DNA of 64,000 nucleotides from Saprospiraceae bacterium (GTDB taxonomy: Bacteria; Bacteroidota; Bacteroidia; Chitinophagales; Saprospiraceae), in assembly GCA_016714445.1 (NCBI GenBank), contig JADJNF010000008.1:992001-1056000 (forward strand), written 5' to 3'. Under the pieces are notes generated by a model. That model saw nothing but the letters and a program-made list of their open reading frames with translations, was not told the DNA's origin and made no database searches. Of the stretch, positions 48,337 to 58,174 are shown piece by piece. The translations under genes were made by a program, and so were the position numbers. How positions within the stretch are numbered: the stretch's first letter is position 1; every line of letters begins with the position of its first letter.

Positions 48337-48410
48337 CGCCCCCTCCAGGACTTGAACCTGGGACCTGCGGATTAACAGTCCGTCGCTCTAACCGACTGAG
48401 CTAAGGGGGC
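48337..48410 (-). tRNA. tRNA-Asn(GTT)
   Basis: A 74-base cloverleaf on the minus strand. Acceptor stem GCCCCCT with AGGGGGC, anticodon loop CTGTTAA with anticodon GTT, T loop TTCAAGT flanked by CCAGG/CCTGG, discriminator G73. CCA is not encoded. Confidence 0.95.
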
Positions 48411-48458
48411 ATTTGAGATTGAGTTTGAGTTGGTTCTTTGTCTTTTTCAAATGCGGTG

Positions 48459-48489
48459 CAAATTTATAACTCTTACGTTAACTGCACAA
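48459..48489 (-). promoter_or_regulatory. Promoter upstream of tRNA-Asn
   Basis: On the minus strand TTG (48487-48489), 20 bases, then TAAATTTG (48459-48466), about 48 bases before the tRNA. Confidence 0.55.
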
Positions 48490-48526
48490 TTTATTTATAC
48501 ATTTTTTTAAAAAACTTTATTTTAAA

Positions 48527-49403
48527 TCACAAATGTCTTTCGGCATGGTAGCTACTTCTCACCAGAGGGCCACTCTCCACAAAGCTGAATCCGCGCTTCA
48601 TTCCTCGTCTTTATACATAGCAAACACTTCAGGATGAACGAATTCGGCTACTTCTATGTGCATTTTGGTGGGTTGAAGATATTGACCTATAGTCAGCACA
48701 TCACAACCATGTGCTGCCAGATCATCCATCACCTGCAATACTTCATCTTTTGTCTCACCCAGACCAACCATGATGCCTGATTTGGTGCGTTTACCAAATT
48801 CTTTTGTTTTTTGGATTTGTTCAAGGGACCTTTCATACTTGGCCTGTGGCCTTACTTTCCGGTATAAACTTTTGACTGTTTCCATATTGTGCGATACCAC
48901 TTCCTGTCCGCCGCTGATCATTCTCTCCAGGGCTTCCCAGGTACCTTTGACATCAGGGATAAGTGTTTCTATGGTAGTCTTTGGCGATGCTTCTTTGATT
49001 TTTATCACCGTTTGATACCAGATTTCTGCCCCTCTGTCTTTTAATTCATCCCGATTTACAGAAGTTATGACAGCATGTTTTACCTGCATAAGAAAAACGG
49101 CTTCGGCCACTCTCGAGGTTCATCTTCATCATATTCATTGGGTTTTCCGGTCTTTACGGCACAAAAGGAGCAACTTCGTGTACAAACGTTGCCCAAAATC
49201 ATAAAAGTAGCCGTTCCTGCGCCCCAACATTCTCCCATATTGGGACAGTTGCCACTTTGACATATGGTATGCAATTTGTATTCATCTACCAAATGTCTTA
49301 CTCTTCTGTAATCTTCTCCAATAGGGAGTTTAACCCTCAGCCAATCCGGTTTCTTTTTTCTTTCTTCGGTGATAAGATTTGTTACAATAGGGAGTTCGAC
49401 CAC
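48527..49403 (-). CDS. lipA: Lipoyl synthase LipA, two frameshifts
   Basis: This radical-SAM enzyme inserts two sulfurs into protein-bound octanoyl groups. The auxiliary cluster cysteines are in CQSGNCPNMGEC and the radical-SAM triad in CTRSCSFC. The first break, near 49113, loses one A; repair gives PRRVAEAVFLMQVKHAV. The second, near 48600, also loses one A; repair reads DEEMKRGFSFVESGPLVRSSYHAERHL to the stop at 48527-48529, and this supplies the conserved RSSYHA tail with the cluster-binding Ser. The full chain of about 292 residues has the family size. Shifts in both positions with intact family sequence on either side indicate sequencing error. Confidence 0.94.
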
Positions 49404-49430
49404 GTATTTTTATTTTATGTATTATTATAA

Positions 49431-50254
49431 TTAATTGGTCCTTTTGCCAAACTCTATGTTAATGTAGAAATTAAAAAAATATGGTTTGGCACTGATGGTC
49501 TCTGTCTCCACCATGATAGGTATTTTTCTTATAAATAAATCACCCATTATACCTACTTCTATTGATTTTGCGTATTCTTCAAAGGCTCCCAGGGAAAAAA
49601 ATAAACCCAATTTACCTTGAATACCCGGAACTATGCTTAGGTCTGACCAACCTTTATTTCCGGATGCGCCACCGAAAATGGAATTGTAATCCAAAAATTT
49701 TTCTGCATTGTCTACTGAATATTTTTCAGGACGCAATTCATTATAAAATCTTCCATCCTGTTCGAAATTATAAATTAATTCCAGATAATAGGGCCTTAAA
49801 AATGCAATAGAAGGTCCTGCTTCGTAATTATAACCAATGGCCACACCTTTTCTTTTCGCTTTATCCGTCAAAAGTCTTTTGGTGCCTTTTCCTGCTCTGA
49901 GCAGATATAGTTGATTTTGTTTTCCAAATTTAAAAGATTGAGATACTTTATTAAAGGATAGGGGAATGTTTTTATTTTGCTTTTGTTCCTCGGATCTGAC
50001 ATATATCCCAATTCTACATGATAATAATTGGTTTTGTAATAGGTTTTTATTTTACCGCTGTTATAAGCAATAGAATATCCGTTGGTGTGTAGTGTGACAT
50101 TGCCTGAATATTCATTTCTATACACGATACCCTTCCATTCAAAATCTACTTGCTTGGGTTGAAAAGATTTCTGTCCAGCCACGGTGCTTCCTAAAAATAG
50201 AAGAACAAAAAACGCAATGCCGATTCTGAGCATAAAGATGGATTTAATAATCAA
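49431..50254 (-). CDS. Exported hypothetical protein, probably outer-membrane, one frameshift
   Basis: A protein of about 274 residues when repaired. Signal peptide MLRIGIAFFVLLFLGSTVAGQ is near the N-terminus (an in-frame Met at residue 8 may be the real start). The two open frames overlap only at 49868-49871. A one-base shift at about 49969-49985 changes the tail of the first frame into NIPLSFNKVSQSFKFG followed by KQNQLYLLRAGKGTKRLLTD, which runs smoothly into KAKRKGVAIGYNYEAGPS. The strands such as RPYYLELIYNFE and FFNFYINIEFG end in an aromatic, as in barrels. Recognised as a family of unknown function in Bacteroidota. It lies just downstream of lipA's start, head-to-tail on the same strand. 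Confidence 0.65.
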
Positions 50255-50564
50255 ATAGGTTATTAAGTAACAAAAAATTAAATCAAAAGTATTAAATATT
50301 TATGTAAAATTTAAAAAGCCGGGATATTAACCTGCCAAATTAATAGATTTTTATAGTTAAGCTGTGATTATACATTGGATTTCGTAATAGATTATCTAAT
50401 GCATAATTAAGGTTAAATACTTTTGATGAAAAACAAAAAGGATGGAGTACCATTGATTTATTGAATATAAAATTGACTTTTTAAACAGACTTTTCAATTT
50501 TTAATAAAAAAAAGCCTTCTCTGATTTTTCAAAGAAGGCTTTTTTATCTGTATTGCTATAATAA
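50255..50564. other. Intergenic region, terminator only
   Basis: Between the exported hypothetical gene and hppA. Apart from the terminator at 50506-50545, no gene, repeat or clear promoter is seen in these 310 bases. Confidence 0.5.
50506..50545 (-). terminator. Intrinsic terminator of hppA
   Basis: AAAAAGCCTTCT pairs with AGAAGGCTTTTT around a 12-base loop. T runs on both strands make it possibly bidirectional, but only hppA ends here. Confidence 0.88.
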
Positions 50565-52752
50565 TTAAGCTAAAAGTGGAGCAATAACCAGTGCTACCAC
50601 AGACATCAGCTTCAAAAGTATATTCAGTGATGGACCGGATGTATCTTTGAAAGGATCACCTACTGTATCTCCTACCACGGTAGCTTTGTGCGGCTCTGAT
50701 CCTTTGTAATACATTTTACCCTGGATTTCTACACCTTCTTCAAACATCTTTTAGCATTGTCCCATGCACCACCGGCATTTGACTGGAAAATAGCCATAAG
50801 TACGCCGCAAGAAGTTACTCCTGCCAATAGACCACCAAGCATTTCTGCTCCCCCTCCAAATCCAATAACGACTGGAGAAACTACTGCGAGAATACCCGGA
50901 AGCACCATCTCTCTGATAGAAGCTTTGGTTGAAATTTCCACACACTTGCCATATTCGGCTTTACCATCTGCTGCATCAAAAGTAGCCTGATCTGCTGTTG
51001 ACCAGCTTTTTTGATCAATACCATCATTTTTTTTCATTACAGCAAGGGCTGCTTTTAGTTCAGGAATATCAGCAAATTGTCTTCTTACTTCCTGAATCAT
51101 ATCCATGGCTGCCCTACCTACTGCATTCATAGCAAGAGCAGAGAATAAAAATGGAAGCATAGCCCCAATTAAAAAGACCTGCCATGACCAATGGATTTGC
51201 TACATTAATAGAGTCCAATTTTGTTATAGACATATATGCTGCAAATAGTGCCAATGCAGTTAATGCAGCTGAGCCTATTGCAAAACCTTTTCCAATCGCC
51301 GCAGTAGTATTTCCTACTGCATCCAGTTTATCCGTCTTTTGTCTCACATCTTTTGGCAAATCTGCCATTTCAGCTATACCACCGGCATTGTCTGCTATCG
51401 GTCCGTAAGCATCCACAGCCAGTTGGATACCTAAATTAGAGAGCATACCAACTGCTGCGATAGCAATACCATATAGACCAGCAAAATGGTGAGCACCAAT
51501 GATTGCAGCGGCTAATACCAAAATCGGTAATGCTGTAGACTGCATACCTACTCCAAGACCTGCGATAATATTTGTGGCAGATCCTGTAAGTGATTGATTG
51601 ACGATTGATTTTACAGGTTTAGTACCTGTACCTGTATAAAATTCAGTAATTATACCTATAGCCAACCCGGCAACTAGTCCGATAATCACTGCATAAAACA
51701 CACCTAAAGAAGAGTAAACAAAGCCACTGTTATCGGTCCAACTCTCCGGCAACATCCATTGTACAATAAAAAAAGTTGCTGCCAGCATTAAAGCTGCGGA
51801 TATAAGCTCTCCTCTGTTTAAAGCTTTCTGAGGATCTCCTCCTTCAGCTACTTTTACAAAAAATGTGCCTAATATAGAAGTGATTATTCCCACTCCTGAA
51901 AGTACCAATGGCAATAAGATTGCATTCAAACCACTGAAGTCATTAGAATTTTCAAAGCCACCCATTCCAACGAATACAGCACCCAATACCATAGTTCCCA
52001 CTATTGCGCCTACGTAAGATTCAAATAAGTCTGCACCCATACCGGCGACATCACCTACATTGTCACCCACGTTGTCTGCTATCGTGGCTGGATTAAGTGG
52101 ATGATCTTCAGGAATTCCTGCTTCTACTTTACCCACAAGGTCAGCACCGACATCGGCAGCTTTTGTATAAATACCACCACCTACTCTGGCGAAAAGAGCT
52201 ATAGATGAAGCTCCGAATGAAAACCTGTCAATACCGTAATTACTTTATTAATATCCATGGTACCTGCCACATCTACCCAAACCTAAATTGGTATAGATTG
52301 CAAATAAAGTACCCAAACCCAATAATCCAAGTCCAACAACACCCATACCCATCACAGATCCACCTGCAAAAGCAACTTCAAGCGCTTTTCCGAGACTTGA
52401 TCTTGCTGCATTTGTAGTTCGCACATTGGCTTTAGTAGCCACTTTCATACCTATAAAACCAGCCAATGCGGAACAAAAAGCTCCGATGATAAATGATATA
52501 CCTACTAAAGGGGATGAACCTGCGCTCATTCCACTCAGTCCCATTAGAATGGCAACTACCACTACAAATACTGAAAGTACTTTGTATTCAGCTTTTAAGA
52601 ATGCCATGGCACCATCTGAAATACTTTTTGCAATTTTAGCCATTTTTTTCTGTTCCCACTTCTTGTTTTGTAACCCAGGCACTTTTCCAGAATGTGAAAA
52701 GAAGAGCAAAAACACCAAAAACAGGAATTAAAAAGATTATACTTTGTCCCAT
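50565..52752 (-). CDS. hppA: Membrane-bound ion-pumping pyrophosphatase HppA, five frameshifts
   Basis: This integral membrane pump couples pyrophosphate hydrolysis to proton or sodium export. The start MGQSIIFLIPVFGVFALLF (ATG 52750-52752), the catalytic stretch NPATIADNVGDNVGDVAGMGADLFE and the C-terminal KATVVGDTVGDPFKDTSGPSLN are exact family hallmarks. The frame changes at about 52643-52649 (one A too many on the coding strand), 52276-52278 (one extra G), 52220-52223 (one T missing), 51169-51175 (one extra base) and 50749-50752 (one A missing). Repaired length is about 729 residues with about 16 helices. Five homopolymer indels in one core gene are best explained by sequencing error. The ion specificity (Na+ or H+, K+ dependence) cannot be judged here. 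Confidence 0.95.
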
Positions 52753-52803
52753 ACTTTGTCGATTAATCGTTAAGAATTATTAAATTATTGTTAATTAAGG
52801 CCA

Positions 52804-52833
52804 CAAAAGTAAGTTTTATCCATAATAAAACAA
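52804..52833 (-). promoter_or_regulatory. hppA promoter
   Basis: On the minus strand TTG (52831-52833), 19 bases, then TACTTTTG (52804-52811), which leaves a leader of about 45 bases before the ATG. Confidence 0.65.
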
Positions 52834-52916
52834 AAAATAGGCTGTGACTTTATAATACAAACATGTTTAATTGATATCCTCCTCCAATCGATATCACCTG
52901 TCCCTGAAAATATCAT

Positions 52917-52924
52917 TACATTTG
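52917..52924 (+). promoter_or_regulatory. Promoter -7 element of the polysaccharide cassette
   Basis: TACATTTG ends seven bases before the ATG at 52932, so the transcript would be leaderless or nearly so. Confidence 0.5.
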
Positions 52925-52931
52925 CGGTGCC

Positions 52932-54363
52932 ATGAAGCGTGAATTTATCATAAATATCATTCTGTTATTATTTATCAACTTTCTGATAAAGCCGATCTAT
53001 ATTTTGGAATTGATACTCATATTCAAAATCTGGTTGGCATCGAAGCGTATGGATTCTACTTTTATTATTTCAATTTTGTGTTCTTATTTCAATTTATAAA
53101 TGATCCTGGTATCCAAAACTGGAACGCACAGTTTGTACCCAAAAACAGACTTATTATAGGTACGCATGTAGGAAGTGTATTGCAAGTAAAGGGTATATTG
53201 GCAATATTATTTATGATTATTACTTGTTTTTTTGCCTATATTCTAGAATATGCCGATATAAAAATGATATTCTTCTTATGTGTAAATATGGTGATGAGTT
53301 CATTGTTTTTGCTTTTAAGAGGAGTCGTGGCAGGTTTAGGGTATTACAGAGTGGACAGCTTACTTTCAGCTTTGGATAAATTGCTCATGATCCTTATTTT
53401 GGGATATTTGGCCTTTATTTCATCTTATAGTCAGCAATTTCATATCAAAATGCTGATTTATGGTCAGGGTTTGGCTTATCTGCTGGCTTGTGTGATTGCC
53501 GGAGTTTTTTGTTCAGGAAGATTTCCTTTATTTTACTCCTTTAAAGTATGAATATTTTTAAAAGTGATCAAATGGAGTTCGCCTTATGTCCTGATTTTAA
53601 TATTTATGACTTCTTACAATAAACTCGATGGAGTCATGCTGGGAAGTATGTTGGATGATAACCATTATCAGGCTGGCGTTTATGCTTCGGCTTATCGATT
53701 TTATGATGCAGCAAATATGGTAGGGTATTTATTTGCTGCATTACTTCTACCTATGTTTGCAGCCAATATGTCTGAAATGAAAGTTTTGAAAGATTTAAAA
53801 ATATTGGAGTCAGATACACCGCAGTTAGTGCACTAATCTTAGTCATGAGTATATTTTTTTACGGACAGGATATTTTAAAACTTTTGTACAGCGATTATCA
53901 GCCTGAATTTTATCTGACACTAAGGCTATTGATATTAAGTTATTTTATGGTTGCGGTAGCGTATGTTTTCGGATCATTACTGGTGGCGGCGGGAAAGGTA
54001 CGAAACCTGAATTTGGTTTTTGGAAGTGGATTAATTTTAAATATCATTTTTAATGTTTGGTTAATACCCAATTTTCAGGCCATTGGGGCTGCTACAGCCA
54101 CTCTGATTACTCAGATATTTGTTTTAATAGGGCAGATATTTTTATCAGAAAAGAAGTAGGGATAGGGAATTTCAGGAAAGGAGATCACCCTAATAGCCAC
54201 ATACACCTTGGTGATATTGGTTAGTTTTTATGTCTTTGAAAAATTTCTGCCCTTCGATTGGGATTTGAAACTAAGCCTAAGTATATTAATTTGTTTACTT
54301 TTGTCGTTTCTTTTTAGAATCATAGACAAAAGAGAAATTTTCAGTCTAATAAAAAAAGATTGA
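52932..54363 (+). CDS. Polysaccharide flippase (Wzx-type), several frameshifts and an in-frame TGA
   Basis: A lipid-linked oligosaccharide flippase of the MOP superfamily, about 477 residues with 12-14 helices. The start ATG (MKREFIINIILLLFINFLIK) leads to a one-base loss in the T run 53002-53005; the next frame reads FGIDTHIQNLVGIEAYGFYFYYFNF, family-typical. A TGA at 53549-53551 lies in frame between YSFKV and IFLKVIKWSSPY. A shift near 53800 restores SALILVMSIFFYG, and more near 54154-54178 give VGIGNFRK and ITLIATYTLVILVSFYVFEKF to the stop at 54361-54363. Each segment is a recognisable flippase part, so this is one gene. Error, not decay, is the likely cause. Confidence 0.85.
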
Positions 54364-54399
54364 ATTCTATAAAAAACCAGTAAGGCCAACAATACGTGT

Positions 54400-55485
54400 A
54401 TGGATAACGAATATAACCTTTTAGATTTTATACAGCAACTCCAGAGATGGAAAAGAGAATTGATCATTTCAACTGCAATTATTCTTTTGTTAAGTGTTGC
54501 CGGAAGTCTTTTATTACCAAACTATTATAGAGCGGAAACTATATTTTATGCTGCGAGTCCGGATCTTGCCAAACCGATTCCAATAGGTGGTGAAGAAAAA
54601 GATTTTAGAATATATGGTGATGACAAAGATTTAGATAGGTTATTTACCATTGCTGTCTCTCATGATATTCTTTTTCATTTGATAGACTCTTTTGATCTAT
54701 ATAAACACTATGATATAGATAAAGGAAGTAAAAAAGCTAAATTTAAGGTTAGGGAAGAGTTGCTTGAAAATTATCAAACCATAAAAACTAAATATGGGGC
54801 ACTACAGTTAATAGTAGAAGATAAAAATCCGGAAATAGCGGCGGCAATAGCAAACGCAGCAAGAATTAAGATAGAACAATTATCCCAGAAAATAGTAAAA
54901 GATAGTCAGTCAAAACTAATAGAAAACTATAATCAGAATCTGGTTAAAAGCAATTACTGAGTGATTCTCTTGCCCGAAAAAATGAGAACAATTAAAGATT
55001 CTTCGGGAATTTTGAAACCTGGACACAATCAGGAATATATACGAATCTTTTGGCTGATGCAGCCTCCGAACTTGAAGATGCAAAAGGAAAATTGTATTTT
55101 ACAAAAATATCCCACCTATAGAGATTAGATGATAAAGTATATGGCCAAAGAAGCCGGAGCATTGAATAAGGAAGCAAAAGCCAAATCAGAGTTGGCAAAA
55201 TATGCCCCTGTTTTAGCTGAACTTAAACAGTTGGATCAGGAAGTAAGCCGTCTTAATGATCAGATAAGTCTTGACAAAGAAAGATTAAAACAATTGAATG
55301 CCACATATTCAGTGCCGTTTACGGCGCTGCATATTGTAGAAGAGGCGGATATTCCGGTACAAAAATCCCGTCCAAAACGTTTAATAATTGTCCTTCTTAC
55401 CAGTTTATGCGGAATAATGTTGAGTTTTCTTGCCGTTTTTGTTCTTGATAATATACGAAATTTGAAGTACAATAAACAAGCATGA
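54400..55485 (+). CDS. Wzz-type chain-length determinant, several frameshifts
   Basis: An inner-membrane protein that sets polysaccharide chain length, about 362 residues when repaired. The N-terminal helix KRELIISTAIILLLSVAGSLLLPNYYRA and C-terminal helix LIIVLLTSLCGIMLSFLAVFVLDNIR (preceded by the Pro-rich VQKSRPKR) frame a periplasmic coiled-coil part, as in Wzz. Between 54950 and 55130 the coding frame changes at least three times; fragments SDSLARKNE, EQLKILREF, NFETWTQSGIYTNLLADAASELEDAKGK and then MAKEAGALNKEAKAKSELAKYAPV follow one another in colinear order. It follows the flippase by 36 bases and abuts the ligase gene by one base. Confidence 0.82.
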
Positions 55486-55486
55486 T

Positions 55487-56955
55487 ATGCCTGCATTTCA
55501 GGTAAAATCTTCAGTTTCGACGATAAATATGTATCGTTTGTTTGTAGCAATAGTCTGTATTTCTACTTTTTTATCCGTGTACTTGCAGAATTTGCTGATC
55601 TTTGTTTTTCCAGCGGCATTGCTTGGTGTCGGCGCCATCCTTGATGATTACAGGAGACTTTTTTACGTCATTTTTGCAGTATTGCCCTTTTCTGCAGAAT
55701 TTTATTTTGAAGGTGCCGGATTGGGGACGGATATACCATCTGAACCACTCATGTTACTACTAACAGGTATTTGCGTCGCAGTATTGTTGACACGTAATTT
55801 TTCGTTAAATTATCAATTTGTTACACATCCGGTTTTTATTCTGCTGGTAATGCATGTTTTCTGGATATTTATCACATCCATTAACTCTCAGAATACCTTA
55901 ATTTCATTCAAATACCTTGCAGCAAAAATATGGTACATACTGCCTTTTTTTATTCTTCCCATGATTATTATAAAACAAACACAACAAATCGAAAGAGCTT
56001 ACAGGATTTTATATAAATTTCTTTTTGTAGCGATTTGTATTGTATTGATCAGACATGCATTTGAAGGATTTAGTTTTGCAGCCAGCTACGAAGTGGTTCG
56101 TCCTTTTTTCAGAAACCATGTTAACTATGCAGCCATATCCGTCGTGTGTTTGCCTTTTGTGTGGGCATTTTTCAGGATTAATAAGATTGAAAGCAGATCA
56201 AACAAATGGATGGCCCTGGTCTTCCTTATTTTTATATCAGGGATTTATTTTAGTTATACCAGAGCAGCCATTTTATCCATGTTTATAGCCTGGGGAGCAT
56301 GGTATATCATAAAAAAAGGTGGGTAAAACAAGCTTTACTTATAAGTTCTATATTGGCATTTACAGGAGTTATCTATCTATCCTGGAACAACAAATACATG
56401 GATTTTGCACCTGATTTTGAAAAAACAATTACACATACTGAATTTGACAATCTGCTGGAAGCTACATATAAATTGGAAGACATCTCATCAATGGAGCGTG
56501 TGTACCGGTGGATGTCAGGTGTTGAGATGATCAAAGAGCGGTTTTGGTTGGGTTTTGGTCCGGGTAGTTTTTATCCCAATTATAAGTTTTACTCTATATC
56601 CAGATTTCAGACTTACGTGAGCAATAATCCGGATCAGTCCGGAATCCATAATTACTTTTTAATGACGTGGGTAGAACAAGGGCTGATAGGTTTTTTACTT
56701 TTTATTGCTTTGTGTTTTGTTCTGCTTATGACAGGTGAAAACGTATATCATCGATGCAATGATCCAAAGGATAAATATATCATTATGGCTTCTACACTTG
56801 GATTTATCATTATCTTTGCCATGTGTCTGATTAATGATCTCATTGAGACCGATAAAGTGGGCCCATTCTTCTTTTTTAATGCTTTTATTCTTTTGTTTTT
56901 TTCCGATAAATATAGTCTTCACAAAAGATCTTCCGAAATGAGTACAAAACTGTAG
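55487..56955 (+). CDS. O-antigen ligase/polymerase family protein (Wzy/WaaL), one frameshift
   Basis: A polytopic inner-membrane protein of about 490 residues that polymerises or ligates oligosaccharide units. Around 11-12 hydrophobic helices; the Wzy_C region includes YFSYTRAAILSMFIAWGAW and, in the large periplasmic loop, ERFWLGFGPGSFYP followed by SGIHNYFLMTWVEQGLIGF, which match the H-N-x-x-x-x-W-x-E-x-G pattern of the family. A one-A loss in the seven-A run 56311-56317 splits it: adding one A gives WYIIKKRWVKQALLISS. The second frame runs to 56955. It directly follows the Wzz-like gene. Confidence 0.87.
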
Positions 56956-56979
56956 ATATTTGGACATAAAATAATCTGC

Positions 56980-58143
56980 TTGTGTATTTTGAAACCATAC
57001 TTTAAAATTAAGAAATTGAGTTTACCCCATCCCAGAGAACCACACCAGCCACATATTCATCAGCAAGATGAAAAGTCAGCGCTTGACAATCTTAAAGTAT
57101 CAAAAGTATTTTTGCCCAGCATCATAGGGGTAGGTGTCATTATTTGGATGATGTCCAGCCAGTTGGATCTAGGTGAACTTTCAAAACTGGATAAAAGTGG
57201 ATGGACTATATTCTGGATATTAATGGCTATCTTCATGTATGTGCTTCGGCATTTATTTTATGCATGGAGATTGCGTATCATGACAGATAATGCATTTTCA
57301 TGGCCAAAAGCGATAGAGTTGATAGTTATATGGGAGTTCTCGTCGTGTGTTTCGCCAACCAGTGTTGGTGGTGCCGGAGTAGCCTTTTTTTTATTGTCAC
57401 AGGAGAAACTATCGGGGGCTAAAACTATATCTGTAGTGTTGTACAGTATGGTAATTGACACTGTTTTCTTTATTATTTTTCTGCCGTTGCTATATTTTAT
57501 ACTGGGACCTATAATCATTCGGCCGGGTATGGAGATATTTAGCGATATTGATGGTTATGGAATCACCTTTCTGACTGTTTTGTTTTTTATGTCAGCATAT
57601 GGGGCTTTGTTTTTTTATGGATTATTTATAAATCCCAGAGCGATAAAAAGATTACTCATAATATTAAGCAGATTTAAATGGTTGAAGCGATTCAGAGAAG
57701 ATCTCAGGACTACCGCATATGATGTAGTTACTACCTCAAAAAACATAAGACAAAAACAATGGGCCTTTCACGCCAAATCATTTGGGACCACCATCGGAGC
57801 TTGGTTGACAAGATTTTTTGCTATAAACTGCCTTGTTCTTGCTTTGGTGGCAGGGATAAATCCGACATTATACGATCATCTCATCATGATAGCCAGAGGG
57901 ATGGCCATGCATACCATTACTTCTTTTAGCCCGACTCCCGGAGCAGCAGGGGTGGCTGAATATTTATTCGGTGGATTTTTTAGCGATTATATTCCTGCTG
58001 GTATAGCGGTTTTGATTGCATTGATATGGAGACTGATAAGTTATTATACTTATCTTATTGCAGGGGCCATTATTATTCCCATATGGTTCAGACAAGTGAA
58101 ATACAGGAGGAAAGTTGAAAGTAAACCACTGAGTTTATCATAA
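56980..58143 (+). CDS. LPG-synthase-type flippase (UPF0104/DUF2156-linked TM domain)
   Basis: A protein of about 387 residues with eight or so membrane helices, resembling the transmembrane part of lysylphosphatidylglycerol synthase (MprF family). Typical stretches are LRHLFYAWRLRIMTD, WEFSSCVSPTSVGGAGVAFFLL and FSPTPGAAGVAEYLFGGFF. The catalytic aminoacyl-transferase domain is absent, so flipping of a lipid rather than lipid modification is more likely. The start is uncertain: the open frame begins with TTG 56980 and has no ATG upstream before a stop, so a frameshift near the start or a TTG/GTG start is possible. It follows the ligase gene by 24 bases. Confidence 0.8.
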   Translation: MCILKPYFKIKKLSLPHPREPHQPHIHQQDEKSALDNLKVSKVFLPSIIGVGVIIWMMSSQLDLGELSKLDKSGWTIFWILMAIFMYVLRHLFYAWRLRIMTDNAFSWPKAIELIVIWEFSSCVSPTSVGGAGVAFFLLSQEKLSGAKTISVVLYSMVIDTVFFIIFLPLLYFILGPIIIRPGMEIFSDIDGYGITFLTVLFFMSAYGALFFYGLFINPRAIKRLLIILSRFKWLKRFREDLRTTAYDVVTTSKNIRQKQWAFHAKSFGTTIGAWLTRFFAINCLVLALVAGINPTLYDHLIMIARGMAMHTITSFSPTPGAAGVAEYLFGGFFSDYIPAGIAVLIALIWRLISYYTYLIAGAIIIPIWFRQVKYRRKVESKPLSLS

Positions 58144-58174
58144 ATAGCGCGAAAAGAGCACTAACCATTAGGGT

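Noticed and set aside
53549..53551. Selenocysteine or other recoding at the flippase TGA
   Set aside because: No flippase uses selenocysteine, no structure follows the codon, and nearby bases already hold several probable errors.
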